From Branchiostoma floridae (lineage: Eukaryota; Chordata; Leptocardii; Amphioxiformes; Branchiostomatidae): a stretch of 54,361 nucleotides of DNA. Within the stretch, counting starts at the first letter, position 1; each line of letters opens with the position of its first letter. The DNA lies in contig NC_049993.1 in NCBI RefSeq assembly GCF_000003815.2, positions 11,314,778-11,369,138 on the forward strand, written 5' to 3'. Made by a program: the position numbers and the translations under genes. The notes beneath the pieces were generated by a model. That model had not been told where the DNA came from. It was given only the letters and a program-made list of their open reading frames with translations, and made no database searches. Positions 14,201 to 29,200 of this stretch are shown here, piece by piece.

Positions 14201-17200
14201 CATGTCGCTATACTCCAGTACAACATTGCTGTACCAATCCTCCATCAGCCAGATAGTGTTCCTGTCGGCTTTACAGGCCAGGGGGTCCTTCATCCAGGAG
14301 CCATACAGGGTGGGGGTGCTCCTGTGGGTGGTGGGGCTGGACACGTGGGTCAGGTTACCACACTGATCAGTGGTGGCAACTGTCTGTGTTGTATCTGTGT
14401 AGGGAGGAAGACAGGGTGGTCAATCAGTTTCTGTGATGATGGTCACTCCATAATATTGTATACTGTGGTCTGAATCAGCAGACTTCCCATGCTAGTGGGA
14501 AAACTGGGCACTGTGAAGTACAGTCTTATACAATTATTGTGTAACATATCTGCAATGACATTTGGTATGTGTGTCCTGAACCGGTTCACATTTGATGGTT
14601 TCCATCGAACAATCAGGTTTAGACTTAGTTTAAATCACACTTATCATTTTGTCCTCAGGGAACAATGTCTAGCAATTTTTTTCTGGCACTGTTCCAGTAG
14701 TAGGCTAAGTCAGGTCTGCTGTTAGTCTTTACAGTGTACCTTTTGATAACTTTAAGCACCTGTCACAAGAATCCAGTTCAGCTGGCTGGCATCCAGCCCA
14801 AACACTGTAAAATGTCATAACTGATAATGACAACAGTTCCGGGGTCAATATTATACTCTGCGCATATGCACTTTTGTGCACACACAATTGGATAAGGTTT
14901 GTGTTGGCTTTGCCTGTAACATGATAATGTAACTTTGAGATGATGATCATCATCATACCATGATACCTTTATTGTACATTATGAAAGTATGATAATGTAC
15001 AATTATAAAGGTATTTTCTTTACACTCAAGGGTTAGAAAAAAACCTTTGTTGCATAACTTGTTGAAAATTTTAAAGTTAGCTAAATGTATAATGATTGTT
15101 TGTTTTCAGATTTTTTAAGCTCTGGCAAGAGGAATTAAGGTTTGTGAGTTGGTTTTGCTGACATTCTACTATGCTGTGCACCCAATTATTTCCTGTGTAC
15201 TATCTAGAATTCTGGGTTAAGTACACCGGTGCACCTATTCCCCCAATAATCAATCTCCTCGACCCTGCAATGGCATTCCATCTGTACATGCGTCATGAAC
15301 TACATACAAGGCAGTGGTGCATTTGTTTTGAGTTTGGCTGGTGTTTTCTTGAGTCTTTTATCTACTATGTACAGTCTGTCTGTACATACTCAGATAAAAG
15401 TAGTAGCTGTAAGTATTAAGGCAAGCTTCAAGTCAGATCCTTTGATGACTATGTGGATATTCAAGACAGCTGCCAAGGTTGGAGAAATTGTCAGAGAGAA
15501 TTAGGACATCCATGCTATAGGGGTAGCAGGGGCCGGGCCTGGAGCCAAACCTGCTTAGTCCGAGCCAACACTCTTCAACCTGTATAATGTAACTAAGATC
15601 AGCATTACCCAAGCAATGTCTTATGGCACTTTCCACACTGATTGGGTTCATCGAGGTCCAGAAAAGTAAGGCTGCATGAAATCCATGGATGTTGGATCAG
15701 GTGGTGGTGATTTGGATCCATATAATGTTATTTGAATGCCAGTGTTTTATTTTTAACATGACAGTTCTTGGATGGATACCAGCTAGAAGATTCCAGTGCT
15801 TAACCACACAATCACTTAAATCTAGCAGGGTTGGAGGAATCTTTGAGCATTATATCACACAATTATGTACTGCTAAGATATCTTTGGGTCATACATGTAG
15901 GTTTGGAAAAGTATAAAGGGAATGCCCAAACATGAAGTTGCAAAAAGTGCATGTCTTGAAATGTAATTAACATTGAGTATACTTGAACAGATGATGAGAT
16001 ACATGTACATGTAGCTGGTAGGTGTGAGCAGTTTTGGGTACTGCTGAAAATGAAGCTCTTATAATGATGTGCTTTCTCCTTATTTCCTTATTTTTGTACT
16101 GTTTTGCTACTTAAATAAATGTACCGGTAGCAATTTTTAAAGCAATTAGAATAATACAAATTGATGCCCGGGGGCTAATTGAAAGTGATGAAAGAACAGT
16201 GCACATTAACAATGAACTAAGAACAAGGTATCTAATCAACAGCAAATGAGACTCAATGGGATACATCGTTTCTATAATTGGGTTAAACATTTCATCAGCT
16301 CCCAAACCTTTAACATGTGAACTACATTAGGCATGATGAGAGATTGCACCTTAAACTTAAAGGGCTGAAGGTAATTCACTGCCATTACATTACCAAATTG
16401 TAAAGTTTTTTTGTCTAAGTCTGAAAATAAGGGTGGAAAACAAGTTACACATTTGATATGACTGCTGAAACTGTACAAAGACACTTTCCAAATTCCAAGT
16501 TTGGGCCACATCAGACTCCTCTGTGCCCCCCCAAATAACTGACTAAGCCATTTTCTCTTACCATAAACTAAAACATTTTTAGAAGATGAGACATGTTCAC
16601 TCTGCTGAGTGTTGTTGTATCATACAGTGATGATTCCATCATCATTTAAGTTGCCACTGTAATAACTTTGAAAGCATGCTTCCTGTCTACCATTTTTAGG
16701 TAGCATGCTCCTCACACATAGGTAGCATGCTCTCTAACACTTCGTACTGGACTCTTTCACTTACACCACACCACACCAGTAAGTAAAATAAATGACTAAC
16801 TCTATTGGTTTACCGACCAGTAAGTGAAATGAATGACTTTCCATATTGGTTTAATAGCAAATTGAGCATAATCAGCATGATGTCCCCGGAAGCTGATTGG
16901 CAACATCTTTGTAGGCTTGCTGAGAAAACCTGTTTCTTTCTTCTATCCTGACAGTCTCCACGTGTGGAAGATACTTAGATAATGCTCTTAACTGGTCGTA
17001 AAAGGGAAAAAGCAGTACTAGGAAGGACTCTGCGACTGTTTCTTGAAGGAAAGTTGCATTTTTGAAATACATTAGTCTGAAAAACATCTTCCATCTTAAA
17101 GTTTATGCCTTCCCAATGTACAGTGTATATAGTATGGTCTTCAAGTCCCCCTCCGTAGCAATGGCAAGAATGTACCATTGGTGCCCATTGTTGGGACAAT

Positions 17201-20200
17201 GAAGTATCTGGATTAGACAAAAGTTTTATAGGGTCTACTTGGGTCTACTTACCTTATAAGTTATAAAGTATACATCTAGTACATACATTGAAGATTGTTA
17301 GGCCATATTGATAATGAGAAAAACAGATCACTGGTCTTTAAATTTTCATTTAAAAGGTGTTTATTCTTCCTGTGCGCTGCTTATTTGTAGACGAAATGCC
17401 CCAAAACTGTTTGGTATTTTGACTTTTATTGGAGAAATGTTCATCTTTGGTGGTCACACAGCTGGATCCATACTAAATCTTACAATGTAAAGCTGACCTA
17501 CATGTACATGCATATGTACAATATATGTACTGTCTGGGATAACATTATATGATTTATCATATAACACTTGACAGAACGACTTGCTGGAAAAAAATTTTTA
17601 AAAATGTGAACTATTTAGTGCGGTGAAGTGCAGATGATCATTGAAAAGGATCATACATACTCCTAAAAGATGCAGGAAAATGGGATAAGGAAAGAATATG
17701 GTACAGAGAGTAAAAGAAACAAGCAGAAAATAGAGTAAGACAAGAAGCATACCATGCATTTTCTAGATGTCAGACTGTTTTCTTAGAAATGCTAGTCATT
17801 TGGCTTCTGGCTAAAAGCCAGTCCAAACCCACTCTTGACATTTCCTCAAGAAGGTAAAAAAAAGTTTTAGAATGAAAAAAAAACACTGTCTTCATATTAC
17901 CAGATGCACACATAAAGATAAAGTAATAGTGTGTTGATGTAAACTGAAAAGGAAACAATTATTGGGATCTCGTAACATTCCAGTTGTATAAAGTAGTTCT
18001 GCAACTTTGCTGCTTCTCCTTTCAATGTTTAGGCAACAATGTCACCACCTTCTTGACCCCAGTCATTCCTACATTCCTTCTGCTGTGGCCCATGGTTTTT
18101 GTAAAAGAAGTATCTCCTGATGTTTCACCAAGGACTTTGCTAAGGGTTCCCCATCTTTCTGAGGAAATGATTCTCCTACCTCCATGAATTTCATTTGAGG
18201 AATAAATTCCTGATTGATGAGAAACTATAAGCCAAAGAAATCTCCAGGAAAAGTTTTAAGTAACACCAGACTTGAAGGTTCTTATTCTATACAGATTTGC
18301 AAAAGATGCTGTTTAGCCTTAATAGCTAGAAACTTTGGGAAGTACTTATTAGGATCACATAATTCAAAATCAGATACTAATATTACTATATGTATTAGAG
18401 GTTACACCTAGATATACAATGTAACCAGTCACCTAAATATATTATTTATACATCTATTTTATTTTTATTGAATGCAAAATCACTCTGACTGGATCCCAGG
18501 AAATAAACTGATTTTTGCAGAATTCTCTTGAAGCAGGACCAGGTGTGACTGTATGATGGTGGCTTGAAAATTGTCTGCAACAAACCAGACAAAAATATTC
18601 TTGCTTCAAGTTCCATTGGGAAAGATCTAAGTCTAAGCTTTAAACGATGTAACCTGGGATGATGTGACTGACTGAAATATGGGGAAACTGCGGTCACATA
18701 CACGAGAATTGCATGAAATTGCATCCAGCTTGGCTAGCGTGAGCTAAAGACATATTATTAACGTTAACTCCCATCCTCAAAGTTAGATTGACTAAAGCCT
18801 CAACCCAATTGCTAAAAATATCAAAACACAGAATGAGAACATCTGCCTTCAATAGATGGCAATGTTGTGGGTAGACCTCAGACTGGAGGAACAACACCAG
18901 TTCCACTGAAAGAATTCACTTGTGTTGCCTTTGGAGGTAACAACGGACGTTTTTGGATGTGTGTGTCTGGTCTCTGGCAGGCAGTTTTCAAGTCAGCACC
19001 ACACAGTAACACCTGCCTAAAGTGAGAGAAAAAGTGTCTCCCAGATTGAGTCAAAAGTTCTATGATATGCCCTACTAAAAGCTGTCTCTTGTCAACTGAA
19101 TTTTTTTAGTGATAACGTTTTGTAAGTTGTATTTTCCCTAATTTGAAACAAGCAAAGCCACAGGTGGAACAGTGAAGTATTGAGTCACACGTGAAGCATT
19201 GACATGGTGATGTGCAAAATGACTGTGTCATGAATCATGATGCAGGAATTCTTTTCTAAATGTTTTTCATCCTTCACAAATTACTGCGTGCTTCCACAGA
19301 AGCCTGACACATCTTTCCTCCCCCACCTGGACTTAATTCATACCACAGGAATCAAGTCAGACCTCCGTCCTACATCTGTGACCACTGATTGAACTGGTCC
19401 AATTGCAAGGCACTGTGTCTTTTATTCCAACTTTATTTCCTTTTATGTACTCCTTAAAATCCCAAACATGTCAAAGTGTCAAAAGTTGTTTGCACATTTT
19501 ACATGTTTTCAGTAGTTTTTACATATAACCCTCTTGTTCTGGCTAATGTACCATGGTGACACGAAGAAGAAGAAGATGTGCCATGGTTCTTGAATTATCT
19601 GTATTGATACAGATCAAATATTACACTGTATCTTTAAGTATTTTAGCATATCTTTAATGTTACAGCCATTACCTTGTCAAGATTGTATTACTTCAGTTAA
19701 CCTCGCTTTTAGTGGCCTGGATACCAGCCCCCATCTCAATAATATCTTTAGTGCTATCTAATTCAAGGGGACTGCAGTAGAACTTCCTTGGAGGCATGTT
19801 GGCCCTAGAGCCAAGGAGTTGGGCTGTGTAGGCCCTGGAAATAGTCTGGCATCCAGGCTAGGCTTTTAGATACTGTACAAATGACCAGGACCTCTTTTAA
19901 CCAGCAGGCCTCCTGTTCACAGGCATGGGGGGAATACTTCTGGGTCAAGTTGACTTCCTAGGTTAGAGGGGGGAGTAGAGTGACTTCCTGGTCAGCCCTG
20001 GACCAAGGTTGCTATCTCGTGAGGATGATAAGGATTTACATGATCTAAGCCAGAGGAACCCAGTCTCTGAGCATCTGTGAGTTCAGAAGTTCACAACCTT
20101 CAATGTCATAGAAAGCTCGCATGACTAACACTGACAATGTCTGGACCCAATGGAGTTAGACAGAAATCCCTTTAGGCAAGTCTGATTGTAAAAACAAATG

Positions 20201-23200
20201 TATGGGCCTGATAAAAATGTGATACCCTACTAAACGATACTGAAGAATGCTAAGTTTGCTGGAGGGTGTCAGTTCCAACTAGTCATTTTCTGGCTTGAGA
20301 CACTGTCCACATGGAATTGGAATGTGAGGTTTTGATAATAATAATTGAGTGACTCAGTCAGTCCCTTGGTTTTCCACATTTAAGATTTTGAGCTTTTTGT
20401 GTGCAATATCACCACTCCTGATAGTGTCTTATTCTATTTTGAATGAAACAAATCAGACTGAAGTGTCAAAGGGCTTTTTTAATGAACACGTTGTTGCCAA
20501 ATTTTGCATGGGCAGGGTTCAAACTCCTGGTAGTGTAGTCAAAACTATCCAGCTGCTCCAGACCTTGTCATGGGGTGGTTATAGTTAACTCAATTATACA
20601 TGCCTTGTTTTTTTTAGATATTCCTTGACTATGCATATAATTATACTTGTAGTGAGTGACCCAAGAAAAGAGCCTGAAACAACTTTCATCTTACCTGTGT
20701 TTTACATTAAAGGCTTTTTACATCAAGTTTGTCATAATTTAAAAACCTTGGAAAAGTAGTAAAATCACAATATACATGTAGATATAAGATAAGACTAAAT
20801 GTATACTTGTTGAAGAGGTTCATCAGTCATATATGAGTAAGATAATGATAGAATAATAAGCCTCTTGCCTGCAAAGCTTGTGTTATGCCAAAGGGCGGTT
20901 ATACCGGCTATATAGATACAGATACAAAATGTTTAGTTATAAGACTAAATGTAGTTGTGACCTTTGCACGCTAATCTAATTAAGTCATGCCAAGCAAGAT
21001 GATGATGATAAAGCAGCATGGTAAGCAAAGGAGACATACATTATCACAAGATCTTAGCAAAGCGAGACATACAGACGTTGTACAACTGTCCTGCACTATT
21101 TCTTAAAAGTCAGATAACAGTGGTCTCACCGTCAGCCAACAAGAGCCCATCTTGCTGACGGAACAAGGTATTGACTTTGAGGCGCAGGTTTCGGATGGTG
21201 CGTGACTGGTTGACCAGGGCATGCTGCAGGTGGGAGTTTGTTTTCTGCATCACTAGCAGCTGTCTCTGCAGTGATTCCACCTTGTGTTTGGCGAAGCCTG
21301 CATCCTGCCCCACCACGATGTCCTGCAGCTGGGTCATCTTCCTGCGGTACTCCTTCTCCAGTGTCTTAAAGGCAGTGGACAGGTACACCACCGTGTCTGA
21401 GAGCTCGGCAACCCTGCTGTCCAGTTTGGCCCCCATCACGTCCTGGTCTCTGTTTTCTCCATCCAAGCGCTTGGTCAGCTGCTCCAGAATGTCCATCATG
21501 TGGGCCTGCTCGTCCAACCTTTTGCGGACAAGGTCAGCATCTAGGTCGGAGAGTTTTTCCAGGCCGAGGGATGAGCTCGGACGGCGTTCCTCCAGACCCC
21601 TTGTTGGTATTGCGGCTATTGCCTTTGTTTTTCTGTCGATGAGAACTTCAAGCCGCTTAATGAGGGCACTCTGGAATCTGTTTTCCTGTTCCAGTCGTTT
21701 GATGTCCTCAGAGTAGTCGTCCTTGTAGCGCCTCTCCATGGCTCCCAACGTCGCCCTCTGTCTGACCGTTTGGTCGTGGAGGGCAGAGAAGAAGGATGTC
21801 AGGTTGTTGTTTGCAGCACGGAGTTCCCGAATCTCACGTGTGATGTAAGCTGGGCTGGAGCACTTCTGGGTATCTGCCTTTGGGATCATAACGGTAAAGG
21901 AACAGTGATCCTCTCTCCTCTCTCCATAAAGGATGTTCCTTCTTTCTGGATCTTTCTTGGCAAAGTCTCCACCGTGAAGACCTAGCATCAAAATGAACAA
22001 AACTCGGCTTTGAATGGGATGATGCATCTTGAGTACAGCCATAGTGCCCTGAATTGAAACAGTGAGGCTAGACCTGGTAGGCAAATGAAGCTCTGCTTTT
22101 GGCATGTTTCATTTCCTGACTCACAGGGGAGGAAGCACTGCCTGGAGGCACATGAACTAGCTTATCCTTGTGAAACCTGAAGGTCAAAAGAGTCCTCAGG
22201 GGTACACCATTACTGTACTGATGTGATAACGCACTGCACTAAGAGGGGTGTTTGGTCTGTTTGTCAGTGGGATGAAGAAGACTTTAAGGGCAGGTGTAGG
22301 TGTGCAGGTTTCCCCCCTGGGAGTAGTGGCAGGTCCCGGAGGGAGAGGCAGATATGTGTGTCAGTCCCACATCTGTTTTCCATGAGTCTGTCTCAGGAGG
22401 AAGTTTATGTGCATCTGCACTGGTGAGAACCCGTCCAGCAAGTGCTGAATTTCTTCACATCCAATACAAGCAGACAGACGTCCTCTGCCTGTTAACCTCC
22501 CTGGCACTTTCCATAGACCTTCTTCTTTCCCTTGTTTTCATTTCTACAAAGTCCACAGACTCCCTTTCTCTGGTAGTCCTGCACAGATTATTCCTGGCAG
22601 CAATTACGTACCTCTCATCTGTCTCTTGTAAAAATGGGGGAAATCACTACCGTAACCCATATTCAGGTTGTTGACCACAAATTGGACAAGGTGCATGCCC
22701 CATCCACTACCTGTCAATACTTTGTGTTTGAGATGTCAAACTTTTCTCTTTTTCTTTTATGCAGACAGTTCCTTTCTCTGCACAGCGATATACCACTATT
22801 CTACTCTACATTATAAATTATAAATAAAGATTTGACCAATACTGTCAGTGACATTTAAGAGTTTTTTTTTAGCATTGTCGAAATCACTGTTGTGACGATA
22901 CATTTGTAGCATTAGAGAGAGCATGGAAGCAATTTCCTTATCATATAGCTTAGCCTATGTTTGTAAAAAGGAAATAGATATACAGTTCTTATCAGGTGAT
23001 GGGTTTCTTAAATGTTACAATATTATGATAACTGCCTTGACCTTAAGTATCAATTGTCATTCAAACTCAAGATTGTGCAATGTTTTCCATCTGGTGTTGC
23101 ACTCACTTGATGCATGTCAAAAATATTAACATGTTTATGATTATAGAAACTTTGCCCCTAAGTATTTTCCTGATGTAAATGTATTTTCATACTTAGTCTA

Positions 23201-26200
23201 TTAATTTTCCAGTCATCTCTCTCCTTTAAACATTCTTTGTAGATCAAAGGTGAAAGTTGGCTTAAAACATTTAATCCGGAGGAAGGGCTTAACAACACTG
23301 ACTCTGTAGCCTCCACCACAAGTACATCCGGATGGATTCTCAAACTAAGTCTGAAATGTACATGTGTATTTGTAGACTAGCCACAACAGAGCCAGGAGAT
23401 GTTTTAATTGGAGCGGGATAGGGCCAGCTTCCCTGACAACATTTGGGACTCCAAGGGTTACTGGCATGAAAGTGGGACTGGTGATGGGTTACCAACATGT
23501 TGCATAACGATTGTTTGAACTTTTTCCAATCTTCACAACAAAGTTTCTTAACCTTGTCAGTCCTACTGACACAGGGGACCAAGAAAAACAGATGTAACAT
23601 TATGCTGTGTAACAATTATTTGAACTTAAGCCAATTTCCCTAAATTTATCCTTGTCAGTGATACTTAAACCAAGGACCCATTGAGCAAAACAGGTGGCAC
23701 GAAGGTCAGAAATACTAGTAATTGAAAGCTGAAGAGAGATATTTTAACCCGACCTACTAATAAAAATGGCAGTTGAGAATGTGGGTGGGATCCTAGTTTA
23801 AAGCTCCACATGTTCAGCTATGTTTTAGCATGGTGAAAATTTGTGAACATACTTGGTAAGTCTGGTAATGATCTAAACTAGTTTTGTAACCCGCTGGGTT
23901 GTCTTCATTGGCCACGTCTCTGTTGAGTCCGACAAATGTTCCTGTTTACCACTATTAGCAATTAGGGAGACTTTGCTTAATTTCTGTTAATTGCTAAATA
24001 TAAACTTGAAGGTATTCATGTGACATGTGGTGCAGGTTTAAGACATCTAGCCTGGAAATCAGACAAGGACAATCCAACCTTGAAACATTCTACTCTCTTA
24101 CTAGGCAAATGAAATGGAGGAAGCTGGTCTAGATCAAGTCAAAGCAGTTTTAAGTTGGCAGGTATTGACATGACTTATTCTTAGCAATGGTTTTTGCACA
24201 TGCCCAAAACAGATGAGAACATTTTTGTAGCATGTGTACAGTGTAGCACTTACTCACTGGCTGATTTGGAGGAAGTGTCACTGACTTAAGTCACTTTGCA
24301 AGTTTCCAACTTATACATGAAACTACTTACTAATAGTTATAGTCTTAACTTCTTAAGGCATATATTATACATTTATGGGCCCCTTAGATTTAGGGCCCCT
24401 TTCAAGAACATTTTTGTCAGATACTAGAAATATGAGCATGTACAGTACATGTGTTACATGTATTACAAGTTCTCATCATTGTTAACTGTTACTATAGTCA
24501 CTATTGGACATACATGTACATTGTAGAATATCTAAGGAAAGGATCAAATCCACAACTGGGACTAACCAATGAGTTACTTTTAACAGGATGTAAGCTATGA
24601 TGTCTCAGATAGTAATAATTGAGCATATACTTGCTCCTTGCCTTGGTAATTGCTGGAGTCCTGGGCAGATCAAGCACACCGCCATCTTTTGATGTGGCCA
24701 ATTCGTTAATCACACAGGAGTTATCAATTTTCTAATGAGTAAAATGTACAGCTTCCTGTATTAAGTCCATGCCAGGGGGTATCCAGGAAGAGAAAAATCC
24801 TCCTGTGGTCTGAAACTTATTATTGAGTAAACATGCATGTTGCCAAAATGATTCATTGGTAAGGAGTCATTGCAACAGCGGGGAAAGTGTTATGAGAATT
24901 AAAACAGCTGCTAGTTATATCCAGAGACATCCACGAACTGCAAAACTGGGTAGGAATTGTATGTAATTCAGTTCAAGATCCTCTTTTAGAAGGGACGAAC
25001 AAGGTCATAATGAACATGGAGAGTTGTAATGTCTGTCTGTCTGTAATATTTCCTTTTTCTATGATCTTTCTGGTGCAGAATTTTTATTCATTCACAAAAC
25101 CCTTCCCCACAATCAAGATGTATGTAGCAGAATGTTGCATTAGAAAAGACATCCTCTGTTTTGTTTCAGATAGGCAATGCCCTTAAAACTGTTGATGAGT
25201 CACTTTACATGTATACAATGTACAGTCATGTACATATAAAGAGGCCACAAGAAAGATAGATGAAAGACTTGGAGCGGTCTCTTTTTGTTTCAGTTGAACC
25301 AAGAAGTTCTCTGTGTAACCTACTTGGTTGGACTTGCACATAAATGTGGTTGTTTGTGACACAGAAACCCATTTCTGTGATGCTCCCAGCAGAGGCATGT
25401 CTGGAAGGTCAATCTGTCTGACCAGCTGCACCCTGGGATAGGGGAGGATCCTGGGTAGAAGGTCAAACTCATCATCACTCCTGGGGAGGACATTTTTAAT
25501 GGTGTGGAAACGGGGAGAAGCCAGGAAATGGAAATTTTCACTTTCTAGGTTGTAAGGTCAGGAAACCTTTAGTTTATAGCTTCCTTTGCTATACGAGCGA
25601 TCGCTGTTGTTGTTTACATCCATGGTATTCGACGGCTGGTGCCTTAACCAGGATGTCAGCAGATTGGACTAAGAATTGATATCTAAATTAGCAGATCAAA
25701 TTACTGGTTTTCATGTAAATCAATCTTTTGCCAAACACCTGCTTTTTGCCTACCACTGCGTCACCGTGACATCATCGCGATCACTCGTATAGCTGGAACA
25801 CTATGGATTGAGTTTGGGTTTAGCATTGTTTTTCAATGTACATGTAGGTCTTGGGAAAAGAACTGATAATGACAGAAATGGGGGCTGAAGCAAGAGAAAT
25901 TTTCCCTTTCTAAGTTGTAAGGCCATGAAGCCATTCCTTTATAGCAGCATCCTTTGGTAAATCTCGAACAGTGTGGATTGGGCTTGGGTTTGGCAACGTT
26001 TGAGGAATTTCTAAGTCTGGAGAAAAGAAGTAGAGATGACAGAAACAGGGAATTACAGGTGGTCTGCATGTGATGCTGTGCCAATTTCATGCAGAAAAAT
26101 TGATTTGTTGTGGAGTGTGCTGGTGGAAAATTTAATTAGTAGTCTTTAGTAAAGTCTCAGGAGGAATGTGAAATTAGAATGCCACATGCCTGCTTGTCAA

Positions 26201-29200
26201 AAGGTGATGAAAATACAGAACACAATATAGATTGACTTGTACTCATCCCATCAGCTCCCTCTGAGTACAAGGTAAAGACAAGGTATGGGATGTCTTTGGT
26301 AGTTGGCTGAAGTCCAACATTCCTTGTCCTGCAGGGTTGCCTGCAAGTGCCACTTGTGTCTATCAGTCTTGACTTTTCACCTGTCTAGTCAGTTCCTATG
26401 GCTGAGGAACTACTGAAGGCTGTTCCTACTGATGGCTGCAGACATCTGTCAGTATCAGGTTCAGGGACAACATCACTGCTTCTTCATGTGGTGATAGTTA
26501 GCTAGGGGGTAGTGGAGGTCAAGTTGGAGAAATAGCAGGGGAGAGGTAGGTATGTAAAGGTAGCCTTTTTGAGATGGAAGGAGCAGTGTGTTGTTATCCA
26601 CGGTGTCTATGGAACAGTTTTGGAAGGCTTCAACAGTAGTAGATTCATGCAATTGGTTCAAACTATTGAAGGCATGACATCTTAACTTGGCCTAGTATCT
26701 TGCTATCTAATAGCATCAGTTACAGATGCTTATTGCTGATCTTGTACACCTTTAAAACTTAATGACAACAAATCCAGCATTTTCCACATTCTTTCACATC
26801 CTAGCTGGCCCCTGGTCACTTAGATGGCTACCTGTGGCACAATACTGCATGTGGTTATCATGCTCAATGTACAATGTCCCTATTCAACATGATGTATGGG
26901 AACTTACAGAAACTGAGAACCAAAAAAACACAACGATCAAAGTTCACATGAAGATAATCCTCATTACACCGTCCTGTAAAATCCCTGCAGACTTGAAGTG
27001 TTTGCTTCATGCTAACATGGTCAGTCATGGCACAGTAGCTTTTGTTTTGCAGTCTGTATCTTTCTGTAGACCCTTCTTACACATGTGCAATAAGATTATC
27101 TTACACTTATTTCCTGTACACCTACATTTGTAGCACTTACTGGCTGATTTGGAGGAAGTGTCACTTACTTAAGTCACTTTGCAAGTTTCCAACTTATAGT
27201 TATACATGAAACTGCTTAATAATAATATAGTCTTAACTTCTTAAGGCATATATTTCATGGCCCCCTTAGATTTAGGGCCCCTTTCAATAACTTAACCCTT
27301 TTTAATCTTCTACCAAGACTTACCTACATGTACATTACTGTAATCATCCCCACTCACCACAAGTAAGTTTAGATGTCCATCTGTATATACAGTGTAGTTG
27401 TAACAGGCTTGGTGTAGAACTGTTAAGAGACCTTTCTTTTGTGATTAACAGTCCTCTGATTTATACTCCAGGGTTTCCTGAACCCAAACATTTAATCCCT
27501 CATCTTACTCCTATCATAAGGTGGTTGAACTTGCCTGTCTACATCTGGACAGAGTCTGCTGGTAGTACAGGTGGTAGATTTTCTGTTGACACTTAAGGTT
27601 GGGGTTGGGTGTGATTTATGTTCAACTTCAAGACACACAGGCATCTTCCATCTTGGACATTACATCTAGGGAACCCTGTTTGTCCTGAGCTCTGCAGCCA
27701 TGAAAGGGCAATGGTAGTTCAGTCTGGCATGAGCCAGTGTTTGGTATTAAAATCATTATGTTCATAGTCATATGTAAAAGATATNNNNNNNNNNNNNNNN
27801 NNNNNNNNNNNNNNNNNNNNNNNNNNNNNNNNNNNNNNNNNNNNNNNNNNNNNNNNNNNNNNNNNNNNNNNNNNNNNNNNNNNNATTTGATGCAGGTACA
27901 TGAAATCTATCATTTTTATGGGGTTCTAAGCAGTGTATTAGAAAACTTTTATTGCAACCTAACTTTAACCACTGCTCATGTGTCTCTAGGCTGTGAGTCG
28001 TTGCCTCCCACACCCCGATATGGGTCCATCATTGGTAACAACACATCTATGGGGTCCAGGATTATCTACAGCTGTGACACTGGGTATGAGCTGGAGGGGC
28101 TGCCGTACAGGGACTGTCTACTGGACACCTCATGGTCGGGGGAAGCACCGGGTTGTAAAAGTAGGTACTATATTTGGCCTAGTCCAGTGGTCATCTTTCC
28201 ATTAATTGGATGTGAAAACAAAGTGACTCATATGTATTGTAAACTTCTCATCAGAAAGTTATATGTTATCTCTATGCTGTACATTATTGTATGTGAATAT
28301 AATGGAGGACGAGGTGAAAATTGTGATCCGAAAAACATTGGGCAGTATACTAGTATACTGCAGAAGTTTGGCTTATCAAAAATTTGCTATTGCGATACAA
28401 TGTAGTTGATATTGGTATTCATCGTTACGAAATATGTCTTTGTGTTACCAATATACATGTATCTCTATAGATATTTACAATAAGTCACTGATTTTTCTGG
28501 CCATCACTTTAAGCACTGCCTTTCTACAATTAAGAAAGATCGTGTGGTCCCCCTCCAAGTGTCCGCTGGGGAAGGCCTGTCGGTGCGAGTGGTTACAGGT
28601 ACCAGGACACCGTGCGCTACCAGTGTTACCATGGCTACCAACTGGACAATGACACCATGCTCACCTGTGGCCCTGAAGGACTCTGGGAAGGGGACTGGCC
28701 TACATGTCTTGGTAGGTCTATATGTGAATTTTTCTGTACTGCCTTATGAAGACTTATGTACTTCAGCTGTAAGGTTGTAATTTTTTCCATTTTCATAAAC
28801 TGATATCCCCATCTCCATTTGTGCATCCTGTGCAATTAATGCAGATGAATTTTAAGAGTAATATGTCTCATTTGTGGTATTCAGCTACTGCTCATATACA
28901 TTGTAGTCTAGTGAGTTATTGTTCTCAAAGATTCAAGGTCAGCAGAAAGTTGGGCATGTTGGGATGGTGGTCTTATGGACAGGATTGTTAACTTTGAGCC
29001 TGGAGGCACGAGCTTTGAATTTCTGACAGGTTTTGGTGTTGGGCAAGGCAATATAAATTTTCCAACATGACTAAAGTGTAAATGTGTACATACAATCTAC
29101 CTTCGGTGAGGGAAGACCCTTGGATAAGACTGTACATGGACTTCCATGGGGAAAGCCACACCTTGTCATCAACATCAGTCACTGGGTTCTGCATCAGTTC

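Larger units (their letters stand above)
14395..21129 (-). other. 6.7-kb intron of the olfactomedin gene (also SVEP1 intronic)
   Basis: The intron is bounded on the minus strand by G|GTGAGA at 21130/21129 and CTACACAG|AT at 14394. I found no further exon with olfactomedin or coiled-coil character. It contains a hairpin at 14963-15014, a MITE-like element at 19712-19862, and many TACATGTA palindromes. Extra phase-1 exons cannot be excluded without transcripts. Confidence 0.55.
22049..27784. other. Intergenic/intronic stretch between the olfactomedin gene start and the assembly gap
   Basis: This is part of the 15.2-kb SVEP1 intron. I see no frame with domain resemblance. The upstream part should hold the promoter and first exon of the antisense olfactomedin gene. 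The stretch contains the 165-base duplicated segments at 24243 and 27130 and diverged tandem units around 25500-26070. Confidence 0.45.

Noticed and set aside
21171-21716. Plus-strand 181-codon frame opposite the coiled-coil exon
   Set aside because: It is the antisense of the heptad-rich region, Ser/Leu/Arg-rich by complement, with no domain.
22042-22105. Upstream in-frame start at 22105 for the olfactomedin protein
   Set aside because: A splice acceptor lies between that ATG and the next one, and the signal peptide begins after the Met at 22042.
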